A DNA stretch of 64,000 nt. It comes from Apoderus coryli (taxonomy: Eukaryota; Arthropoda; Insecta; Coleoptera; Attelabidae). Position numbers and translations under genes: made by a program. Positions 32,448 through 43,800 of this stretch are shown here, piece after piece (the first letter of the stretch is position 1; each line of letters begins with the position of its first letter). The DNA lies in assembly GCA_911728435.2 (NCBI GenBank), contig OU452216.1:5716342-5780341 (forward strand), written 5' to 3'. The notes beneath the pieces were generated by a model. It was not told the origin of the DNA. It worked only from the letters and a program-made list of their open reading frames with translations, and did no database searches.

Positions 32448-32689
32448 AATTCTCTTACTCTTATGACAATACCAATAATGGCAATAATAAAAAAAAGGAA
32501 AAGAGAGCATTAATAAAATGTTGGAAGACTGACAAAAAATCCTGAAGAAGACAAAAATTGTTTGTCGAAACGTCGTAAAAAAAAGGTTGACATGAAATAA
32601 AAGTTTTTTATCTCACTATTGTTTGTTAATGCGAACCAAAAACCCCAAGAATGATATCCAAAAAATTATAAATATTTGGTTCAAGAAAA

Positions 32690-33590
32690 TTAAGGGGATT
32701 TTTTTTTTTATAAAATGGTAAAAATCGAAAATCACGAAACCAATCGCGATGATAGCCGAAAATTGTTTTCTCCATCATAATTAAAAAAAAAGGACTCATA
32801 ATCTTTTTGGGTTATCCAGATAGCCTAGAAAACATCCAAAATGAACCAACCTGTACGTCTTTTTTATTTTTAAGATTTTATATAAATATTAAATTGTATG
32901 ACTTAAATTTTCATATGTACCTCAAGCATTCTAATCAGAGCTGTTCCCAGTACAGGTAAAATGGACTCGGAATGCAGTACAAGTGTAATTACAAGTACTC
33001 AATACTCTGAGTAAGCAGCAGAGTTCGGATCAAATCAAAACTGACGAGAGTCAGCTTTTCTTCTAAAAATGTACCATTTTTTAAATAATCACACGTCCTG
33101 TTACTTTACGAAAACCCTGTATATTGTTAACTTGTTACTAAGCAACGTAGTTTTCATTTATTTTACGACCACGCGGTACTCGTGTAAGCTAAATCTACCC
33201 GAATTCCATAGATAAACATCTACCCGGGTATTTTTTCAAATAGTTTAAGTACAAGTAAGGATACATCATAACAAATAATGTACCTGGAGTATATACACTT
33301 TTCGAGTCCTTTTTCCCGAGTATCGCGCAGCTCTGATCCTAATCCTAGGGATTTTGATTTAGTTTCAATCCAGTAAAAACACTGAAAATTGATATTTTTG
33401 TATAATAAATTTGTATAACTAATTCTGTCATAAATATATCAGGGAAAGTATTTTTAAAGTAACATTGGATGGCGTTTTCTGTAAGTAGCCATGTGAAAAT
33501 GTAATTTTGCTTATTAGAAATCTTAGAATAGTAAATGAATGATTGTACCTATGAGAATCATTAATCCTTCTACGAAATTGACAATTTTAT
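32690..33590. other. Intergenic, no gene seen
   Basis: AT-rich, low-complexity stretches; no supported frame or repeat partner recognised. Confidence 0.45.
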
Positions 33591-33595
33591 TTATA

Positions 33596-36371
33596 CAGGG
33601 TGAACTATCACTCAGTACAAAAATTTTAACTGGAGGTAGAGAAGAATAAGATTTAACAGAATCGGCTGAAAATAATTCTTTTGTAAATCATATTAAACTC
33701 CCTTTTGACGACGCCTATGACCGCCTGCCCAACTAAGTTTAAATTAGGCATTAGTTTAAAGGTTATAATACAGCGACATGTTGCCAAGTGTATCGATTTA
33801 CCGAGCATTTAAAGTAAAAAATGTATTTAGAAAATGAAGATGATTATGTGACTTCAATCATGCGAAATATTAAACATTATGTTAGCACCTACCTTTCGGA
33901 TATGCCCAACATGCCATAGAATGATTTCTGACCTTCCTGGGGACCGCTTGGTTTTCCTCGTTCACTCTTCTTATTTAATGTTGGTACTCAGCACGACGAC
34001 CACGACAAGGTGGATCCCCTCTGTCAGGAAAACCCCAAAGGGTAACAAAAAAACACACAAATGCAAATAACACTAGCACTTCAAAGGACTACAACAGCAA
34101 ATGTTCAAAGAGGCCACTGTTAACTTCACTTTATTTACGCGCTTAATCACTGCACTTCGGATACATGCAAAAGCATTATTGCGGATTTGATTTGATTCGC
34201 TGCCCCTCAATTTGTAGACGAAACTGCTGTTAATCACCAATCTTCATGTAGATCCAACATTATTATTATTTTACATAAATCGTTCATGTTTTACAACAGG
34301 AACTTCTCCCTCATCACAATAATAATATGTAGGCCTACTACCTATACCGTAAATTGTTGTGAAAACGATAATCAATGCTTCAAATTGATTCTTAAAGTTA
34401 CACTAATTTGGCAGTTGACTTTCATCACAAAATAAATATTTTGCGAATTTGTTTTTGCAAAGCAGCAATTTTATTATTAACAAAATCTTAACTGTTAATA
34501 GCAAGAAATAACAACAACCAACTTGTGCATAAGTTACATTGACATGCAAAAGATATTTGACAGTTCACAATTTCCTGAAAACTAAAACATAAGTCGAATT
34601 CACGCCATGACCGATTAAAACCGGTTTAACTTTTTGCATTCACGCGACCCCGGTTATTGACGGTTTCACTATGATGACGTCACGAAAAAGATCTTCATGA
34701 CATTATCACAGCTAACATACACATGTTTGCTGTGACATCATATTTTCTTTGCGGTTTTAGGTTTCACAAGAGTCCGAAACCGTCAGAAACAGTCGGGATT
34801 CTGCGCAAACCAATGATGTGACATGATCACCTACGGCCCATCTCACTTGAATTTTTTTTTTTGTAAAAGGAACGTGAAACTCAACATTGTCATTAGCTAA
34901 TTTGCGCGCTTAATTTTTCACGAAACTAGATTAGTTTTCAGAGGCTTCGAAACTGTCAGAAACAGTATGGATTCTGCGCATAACATTGTTGCCACGCGAT
35001 GTAATTGGTTTGCGCAGAATAGAGACTGTTTCTGACGATTTCAGAAGCCTGTGAAACCAATCCTAGTCACCTGAAAAATGAAGGGGAAATTAGCTAATGA
35101 TAATGTTCATGAAGGGCTTTTTCGTGACGTCATCATAGTGAAACCGGCAATAACCGGGGTCGCGTGAATGCAAAAAGTTAAACCGTTTATAACCAGTTAT
35201 AATCGATCATGGCGTGAATTCGACTGATGTATTAGTTTTCAGGAAATTGTGAAGTGTCAAATATCTTTTGCTGTCAAGGTAACTTATGCACAAGTTAGTT
35301 GTTGTTTGTTGTTATTTTTTGCTATCAAGATTTCGTTAATAATAAAATTGCTGCTTTGCAAAAACAACTTCCAAAAATATTTATCAGATTATATATTATT
35401 GTTTTTATCCTGAATTTCATTGGTTTATTGATTTTTTTGTTATAATAGATGTATTATTGTGGTGTTCTTGTATAATTATCGTAGTTTCTATGTTAATTGT
35501 TATTGTATGTAAGGATAAGTGTATAAGACAGATAAGTCATGTGCACTGCATGACTTAAGCTGCACTCACTCCTTTTCAACTGTATGCCCAGAAGAATGTA
35601 TTTATGTTTGTTAAGTATACAGCTTGAATATTATTATTAGAATGCAGGTTTATACCGTAAGATTATTAACCGTATTTTTTATTTGTTTCAATAGGTACAC
35701 ACTTATCTATGATTTGATTGTGATGAAAGTGAACGGCGGAATTAGCGTAACTTTTTCACAACATTTTACGGTTGTAGGCCTACCTACATATTATTATTGT
35801 GATGAGTGATGAGCGAGAAGTTTCTGTTGTAAAACATGAACGGTTTATGTAAAATAATAATAATTTTAATGATTAAGTGCGTAAATAAAGTGAAGTTAAC
35901 GGTGGCCTCTTCGAACATTTGGTTCTTTCGCTACGCGATAAGTCGTTGTTGTAAAAATAACCAATTTGAGTAAAATATTCGGACATTTTAGTGTGTTTGC
36001 GGCTTTTGTTATTAGTGTAGTTGTTCAATACGCGAAAATATCCTTTTAGCAGTCTCCAAAGGCGAAGAACTAATGTACAATTATATAGATCAACTTATTT
36101 ATCAGGTATTTTAATTATTATTATTAACAATACTGTTCATTTTCGCCGTCTCTACAATTCGCAACACCGCGAATATTATCCCTACAGCTGATCGTATGTT
36201 GGAAGTCATATTGAAAAATGGTTGTCATAGGCGCCGATTTACCGGGGAAAAACGTGGATTTGCCCCACTTTGTAAACATCGAATAAAAATTCCCAAACAA
36301 ATTTTTTATAGTTTTTCATGCTTCTCTGAGCACGTGGTTAAAATTTTTGTACTGAGTGATAGTTCACCCTG
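33596..36371. mobile_element. Nested giant foldback element (non-autonomous, TA target)
   Basis: 2776 bp bounded by TA (33594-33595 and 36372-36373) with perfect 35-bp inverted termini (33596-33630 and 36337-36371) starting CAGGGTGAACTATCACTCAG. Inside is a second large palindrome: about 34090-34980 mirrors about 34990-35930. Shared blocks include AGAGGCCACTGTTAACTTCA, GTAGGCCTAC, CAACTTGTGCATAAGTTAC, GAATTCACGCCATG and CCGGTTATTGACGGTTTCAC. The centre near 34985 holds CTGTCAGAAACAGT-like sequence. No transposase; the outer ends resemble other TA-CAGGGTG elements in this window. Confidence 0.82.
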
Positions 36372-36373
36372 TA

Positions 36374-36830
36374 TATTTGAGAAGTTTAACCAAAAAGTGA
36401 TGCACTTCATTTTTTGGTCAAACTTTATTTTCGTTTTTTTTTTTTGAACCAGTGGGTCGATTTTAATTTTTTTAAAAACTGTTGGAAGGTTTGTCTTTCA
36501 AAAAAAAAATAATAATAAAGAGGTCAAATTTTTTGTCAAAGCTTCCTAGATGTTGTTGGAAAAACTCAACTCATATTATTTTTTTTTTATTAATTTTTGA
36601 CTCACCGTGTGTGTTAATGAACTAAAGGTATAGTAAATCCTTACACTCTGTATTAAAGACGCTCCTTTTAGATGCATTTCCTTTTTCAATTCATTGATTT
36701 ATATCTGAAATTCTTCGAATAAGATCGAATTTTCTAAGACCTTGTGTCGAGAAACAGTTTTCTGGTGAAATAAACTGATACGAATTTTAAAAATCAATTT
36801 TATTAAACATAAAATTTTAAACTGGAATAA
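36374..36830. other. Intergenic, no gene seen
   Basis: AT-rich; no supported frame. Confidence 0.4.
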
Positions 36831-37230
36831 CTGGCTCCTCTAGCAGATCTACGAGCTTGAAATCTACTCGGCATACTGGAAATCAAGCTTCATATCGTGT
36901 CCATTGGTACATTTCAGCGGGACTTTCCGGAAGCCTCTAGCTAGAACGTGCCCTTCTTTCTAATTCTGCCCACCAATGTTCTGTTTTTCAAACTATTGCT
37001 GCGGTGTGTCGTCGGGTATTGTCCTGCTCCAATCAATCATTGTGCACTAACTCTGCATGAGGTAAGACATGCTGCTGCAAAATGCCAAGGTACACCATTA
37101 AAACGTTCGCACTCTATTATTAAATTCTGATTAAACCTTTCACCAATCCTTCTCCATATTCTTTTTCTTTCATCCACCATATTAAGACAAAACTTCGACT
37201 CATTTGTAAACAAGAAACGTTCGACCATTC
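36830..37230 (-). pseudogene. Tc1-like transposase relic
   Basis: The minus frame 37228-37037 reads FLFTNESKFCLN, RKRIWRRIGERFNQ. This is the Tc1 pattern VLFSDESRFCL...RVWRRxGERF around the first catalytic Asp, which is Asn here (FTNES). Downstream sequence to about 36940 is degenerate. Only the middle of the protein is recognisable. Confidence 0.7.
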
Positions 37231-37329
37231 AGGAACATTGCATTCTCCATCGGGAACCAATTGAGGTGCAATTCCTTAGAAGACGAAAGCTATTCCTGGT
37301 TTGCAATGGCTTAAGACTCTGTTAGATGA

Positions 37330-37800
37330 TGCTAACATGGTAAAACGTGTTTTAGTTTAGAAATTCTTACGGAAAACCGATATTAATTTGAGAACTTTAG
37401 CATCCTTTCGAGGCAAAACGAAGCAACATTGGATATAGGTATATTTGCCTCGATCGGTTTATTTTTCGTTGAGGAATTTGTGGTTAAGCATTGTATACAG
37501 TCATTTCATGGATACATGGTAGATTAAATTGACTTGAAGATTTACCATGATTAGGTGTTTATATTTATGTAAATTTTCATTGCTAAAAGTTTAAGATTAA
37601 TAATAATATAGTATTCTTAGGTAGGTTTAATAAATTTCAATTTTAATGGAACAATTGCAATGAAACATATCAAATATTATATTGAAACAAAATGTATGCA
37701 TTCATCAAATACCTTCAGGTTGTTTTATTTAAATTGGTAAATATTATTTGTACTTACTTAATTGTTTCTAATAAATAAATCACTCTTTCGCAGAAAATGT
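37330..37800. other. Intergenic, no gene seen
   Basis: AT-rich; no supported frame. Confidence 0.4.
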
Positions 37801-37807
37801 TGTATTT

Positions 37808-40494
37808 TTTAATAATAATAATAATCTTTATTGACTACGTTTTGTACAAAACAATTGCAGTACGTCAAAATACAAAAACTATATCTACAACAAAAAACAT
37901 AAAAGTGTAAGTAACATAGGTTCAAACAAATTAAAAGCGACTAATTGTTAAAATGTACAACTTCCTTGGAATATTCTTCCACAGAATAAAAAGCATGCTT
38001 GAGCAAGTATGATTTTATAGTTCTTTTGAACATTTCTGAACTGTACTCCCGGACCCTACGAGGAAGTGCATTATATAACCGAATCTGTAGGGAATTCTTT
38101 GCAGACTTAGTCAATCTCCATCGCCGAGCCCGTACCAAGTCCGCAGATCTCGTACCATACTCATGACAAGTTGAGTTAATACACAAGTCGGGCTTACATC
38201 TGTGAATCTCAAGCAGTTGATAATATATATATATAAAGACGGGAGAGGCATTATATTGAGAGATCTGAAAATGGGCTTGCAATGCTCCAGATATCCAGCA
38301 TTTGCCAGAATGCGAACCACCTTTTTTTGCACTCTAAATATTTGCATAGCCGATGACGAGTTACCCCAGAGACTCACTCCATAAGAAATATGAGAATGGA
38401 ACAGTGAGAAATAAACAGTTCTCAGAGCTTGCTGACTCAGACAATGTTTGAGCCTCCTAATAACGTAAATACTAGAAGACAACTTACCCTAGAGAAAATC
38501 AACGTGCGACGCCCAGCAAAGCGAATCATCAACAATAATCCCCAATAAGTTGGCTGTTCGTCCCCGAGCATGACCACTAGCACTAGAAAATGTAAGTCTC
38601 TGTGTCTTATCAATATTTAGTTTCAGCAGATTACTAGTGAACCAGCCATTCGCAATTCCCTCAAGGTGCCCCGCACGACCTTCGAGCTGTGAAACACTGC
38701 TCCCATAACACACCAAAGCGGTATCATCATCATAAAGAGTGACCCTTCCAGGATTCAAACAACTATATAGGTCGTTAATATAAACGACAAAGAGCAACGG
38801 ACCCAACACAGAGCCCTGGGGCTCTCCACTCGTTAATACTCTCACCTCAGACAGCTCCGACCGAAGAGCCACTGTCTGTCGTCTGCCAGTCAGGTACCAC
38901 CGCAGCAGCTGCAACGAGAGTCCCCGCACACCATATCGAGAAATCTTGGTCAGAAGAACTTCATGAGACACACAGTCAAAGGCCTTGCTCAGATCACATA
39001 AGGTGAGATTAATAAATTCACATCTCTTCAGGCCACCGCCTGAACTGTCGACCGACCACCCCTGAAACCAAACTGTCCAGGACACAAAAGGTTATTCGCT
39101 GCCAAAAAAGAAGTTAGATTTTGTTTTAATATAATCTCAAAAATTTTTCCAAATATAGGAACTATAGAAATCGGTCGGTAATCAGAAGCATTATCAATGT
39201 TACCCTTTTTAAATACAGGAATAACTCTAGTCAACTTAAATGGCTCAGAAAAACTTCCGCCGCACAAACATAAATTGAAGATGTGGACTAAAGGCTTAAC
39301 TAAGATCTGTGCATATTCCTTCACACAGAAACTGCTGCAGTCAAACATATCAACACTGCCCGAGTTTTTTAAGTGGCGAATGGTCTTCAGGACCTCAAAC
39401 TCCGAGATGGGCAACATAAAAAAGGAGCTAGGCTGCATCGGTATCCGACTTAACATATGCACCCGCTCATCAAGATCCACAGACATGGCCTCAGTAATTT
39501 TATTAGCAACAGATACAAAAAAACTGTTAAAATCGGAAGGTGTAAGCCGAGTACTAACTGGCATTGTACAATAGTTTCTTTAACTATTAATTATTCTCCA
39601 GATATCACGAGGTTTATTAGTGGAGCTAGCTATATATCTCTCGTAGGTCATCTTTTTATGGTCAACAATAGTCTTCTGCATGCAACGAGTTATACAGGGT
39701 CCGATGAGAAGCGTCGCCCGTTGACTTACAAACTATCTTAATGGCCATGAGCTTGTCCCTTTTCTCTCGAAGCTCCGATGTAAACCAGCTAACTGGCGTT
39801 CCACGATTCTGATGTTTCTTGATCGGAAAATATGTATTAATATTTTGTTTTTAAGATGACAGAAAATCAACATCATTGGAACAAAAAAATTGATCCCAAT
39901 CCGTCGACTTCAGGGCTTCTCTCATATCAGAGAGACCCGCTTGAGTAACCGTTCTTCGAGAACTACTGTTAACCTTAACACCCGAAGAGACCCGAATCTC
40001 AATGACCTGAGCAGCATGGTCAGATATGCAGGGATCAAAAATACGAGAGGAATACAAACTCTCATCCAAATTAGTAAGAACATTGTCTATGCAACTACGG
40101 GAATTGTCAGTCACTCTAGTAAAATCAGATATTGTAATTTTAAGACCAAAACTCTGTACTGTCGATATCAAGTCGCAGCCCCTGTAAGGTCTATCAAAAT
40201 GATAATTAAAGTCGCCAATTACGACAACTCCCTCATACCTAAACAAAAGTTCATCCAATACTTGTTCAAGCTGGCCAACAAATATATTAAGATCACTCGA
40301 ACATCACACAATTCCAACGCACAAAACTCAGCCTCCATGTCAATACAATAAGCAGATACATCTACCGTCTTTACATTAACACCATTGCGCGCGAACAAAC
40401 GATTTTGATTTCCTTGTCTTTTTAATTTTATTATTTTAATAGTAGCTATGAAATTAACCACTTTGAGAAAAAAGTTTATTAGTGTTTTTTGCAC
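37808..40494 (-). pseudogene. Degraded endonuclease-RT non-LTR retrotransposon
   Basis: Starting at 40494: weak EN start (EAEFCALE). Then 40258-39851 has the endonuclease C-terminal part VVIGDFNYHF, DNVLTN and CISDHAAQ (the SDH catalytic motif). Next, 39564-39028 gives FKLTRVIPVFKKGN, YRPISIVPIFGKIFE and GQFGFRGGRST; 39085-38489 gives [27 protein letters not shown] and LYDDDTALVCY; and 38482-37941 is the C-terminal region. The 3' end is an AATAAT-type tail (37808-37830). Motif C is YDDD rather than YADD and there are several frame breaks. A GVPQG-to-GEPQG change is also seen. Confidence 0.85.
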
Positions 40495-40820
40495 AATTGG
40501 TGTAATAAATCACGGTTTTGAAACTATTTTCATAAAATTAAAAAAAAAAACAAAAAAATCAAAATCATTAAAAATGTTATTTTTCATATACCCTGTATAG
40601 TAATCGTAAATTTGGTATTTGAATTTGTAGTTTTGACACAAGCAGACGTTTTTATAAAGAATGACTTTTTCTTCTAACTCGACAAATAAAAAAGTTTTTC
40701 CACTTTCTAGTGAGGTGAGCGGTATGTGCTGAGTTTGTAGTAGGATATTCTACAAATTACTATTTTAATTTGACAGGTGGTGACATTTATTAGCGCCTTG
40801 CATAAACAAAAAAATAAAAA

Positions 40821-43800
40821 ATGCTCAGCAAATATACTTCTAAAGTATCAAATAATTTCTTAAATCATACGTAGTAAGTTTTTATAATTACAATAATTAA
40901 TTTCGGAAATTCTTTTAACTTTTGAACTTTTGTAGTTGTAGTGAAAACAAATTTGATATTTCAATAGTTGGAGGCGGGATTATAGGCACATCAATTGCAA
41001 GAAAAATCAAATCCGTATTGCCTACCCTCAATACGGTAATACTTGAGAAAGAATCTGTGCTAGGGAAGCATCAAACCTCTCACAACAGTGGAGTCTTGCA
41101 TTCTGGTATATATTACGAACACGGCACCCTGAAGTCGAAATTTTGCACAGAAGGACTCTCCAAATTAAAAATGTATTGTAAGGATAAGGGGATAAAGCTT
41201 AAGCCATGTGGAAAACTAATCCTTGCGACAGAGTCTAGCGATTTACCTGGATTAAAGCTGTTATACGAGCGTGGAAAACTGAATCAGGTTTGGGGTTTGG
41301 TACTTTACCTACGTTTCCTCATATTTCTGGTTTTAATCTGTTACTAAGACAAAATATGAGATTTTAACGAAAATAATTTCGTGGCAAAGCGGACTAAAAT
41401 GTTGGTTTTACCTACACAAGGAATTTTGTTTAATTTAACAGGGCCCCAGTCTAATTCAATAGAACCAGACCGAGGCATGGGTCGACAGATACTGACGAAT
41501 TCGTGTCGCTCTTGTTATGAGTTTGTTCGGCCTCTGCATGGTATAGGATATGCATTACTATCTACATGTAGATGATACGTGTTTACATGTGTCTACTGTT
41601 GTGTATCCCATTGTGCTTAAATGCAGGCCGATATTTGTAGATGGGCAACGACTATGGTACTCTGACGACCTCATAACAAGAGCGAAACGAATTCGTCAGT
41701 ATCTGTCGACCCATGCCTCGGTCTGGTTCTATTGAATTAGACTAGGGCCCTGCTAAATTAAACAAAATTCCTTGTGCGCCACGAAATTATTTTCATTTAT
41801 TATATTTACGGACATGAAATCCTTTTAATTTGAGATTTTAACATTGATTAGCCGTGGCTAAATCGGCTTTTACTTTCCTCGCAGTGTTGAGATCAGCAAG
41901 ATGTTAAAAAAAACATGAATTTTATTAACCCTATATTTACCAGGGGGTCCAGACCACCCCACCCGCTCGCCCCACTCATAAATCGAGAGCATCTTCTGAC
42001 GAAGCAAAGATATTAATTTATAAATCAAACGACGTCAGCTCCATAAAATTCTTTATATAAGTTCATGTTCAATCTCAGGTGGGGGAGTTTTGCCAGACAT
42101 GTTTCGGACTGTTATAATTCCATCTTCAGTAGCATTATACGTCTTATCTTATGATTATACAGATTGGTGAAATTACACATTTATATACGCATTTTGTGAA
42201 AAAATATTTGAATACTTACAAATGAAATAAAATTCTTATCAGAAATTTAAATTATTCTTTTTGTTGATCATCTCCAAATTAAAATAATTATTGTGACAAC
42301 ACAACTAAAAAAATCATCAACCCCGTTCTTCCCTGTTGCGTAAAAATTTATAACTTTTGATTTTTTCCACTCCTAATATCGACCAATGGCCTTGCACCGT
42401 GTGGAAAATTGTGAATCAGCAATTTTTGTCTATCTAGTAGATAGAATACCGATGTTAGAGTCATAAACTTTTATAAACTTTAATGAACTTTTATAAATAA
42501 TTAATCAGCGAAAAATACTTAATTCGACCTGATGCAATATTTTTATTACAATATACCGGGTGTGACAATATAACTATTTTAATTTAAAGATGATCAACAA
42601 AAAAAAATTCTTTGAAAAAAGAAAAAACTGTATTTTGAAACGAATTCAAGTCGCTAAAATCGGCAGTACTTTATCTCAGAAATCCCAGCATTCTAAATGA
42701 TTTATTAGTGATGTCAGTAATGTGAGGAGCAAACGACAGGAAACTATCCATCAGGACACCAAGATCTCTGACTGTGTCAACATGTTGGCAGAGCTCTATT
42801 CAGACCAATCAATACTGTAATTATAATTGATAGGCATCTTTGATTTATTAAAATTTATAACAAAACATTTAGATCCATGCCATTCGCCTCACACCACAAA
42901 AACCTAAAACCACATATGCGTGCCATCTGTATATGTCGCAGTCAAATATTCGACGAAGGGCAGATCGCAGATCTGCTGGAGAAAAGTCCATACTGGTCGT
43001 CAACCATTCGCAACTTGAAAACAGGTGTTACATTTTTTGTAATTAAGTTTTCGAAGAGTTTGGGTATAGCGGCTAAGTTATCTCCTTTCTTAAATCTGGA
43101 TGTTACGACGCTAGGCTTCCAATAATCCGGAACGACTGCAGTACTCAATCATTTGCAAAAAATCAGAAGATCAAGATAAAAGCACAATTACAGCGAAAAA
43201 TTGTTGGAATTTCGTCTAGGCCTGGTCCTTAATTCACATCCAAAGCAGCTAAACCCGTGTAAACATCTGAAATCGATATCTCACAACTTGAAATGCCATT
43301 TGGAGCAGAACACAACGGCAGACCTGAATAAGATTTGCCAATTCAGAGCTGATAACTACTCTTTGGTCATTCCATAACATTTCCGTCGGAAACACGTTAC
43401 TCAGTTTTTTTCCAAAAGGCCCTTGGATTATGCGTTAAATTATACTCAGTGTCAGCTACGAAAGCACGGTAACACTCTTTAGAAAGTCGCTTACATTCAG
43501 AACGCAATCCGCAAAAATCCCTATAGTCGGACTCGTCGCCAGTGGATTTGAATTTCTTATGTGCAATCTTCTTCTGGTAGGTGCAGCTTCTTAAGGGAGG
43601 AGAAAACCACCTTGGGAACTATCTGTTTGATCAATACAAGATCACACGGAACACACTCAAAGACCTCTGACAACAATTTGAAATCATAAAAGAAGCTCTG
43701 AGGTTGAGGTCTCGAGCAGTGGCGGCTTGTCCTAGTAGTAGTAGGTACCTACCTATTTTTATAAAAAATAAATGGGTAGGTACCGTAAAATATTGTTTTT

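Larger units (their letters stand above)
29012..32675. mobile_element. Composite inverted-repeat element hosting a mariner
   Basis: Arms of roughly 175 bp at about 29012-29190 and 32499-32675 are inverted copies: TTTTTTGGATATCATTCTTG, TTGGTTCGCATTAACAAACA, GTTTCGACAAACAATTTTTG. Between them are diverged tandem units of about 120-140 bp (GTTCGAAAATAGT, AAAAAGGGGT, TTCTTAAAC, GATAxAATATAACCTA), seen at 29450-29932 and 32022-32375. The intact 2087-bp mariner interrupts them. No gene other than the mariner transposase. Confidence 0.7.

Noticed and set aside
33879..34070. 63-aa frame inside the foldback element
   Set aside because: Composition and position suggest chance; no homology recognised and the mirrored arm does not conserve it.
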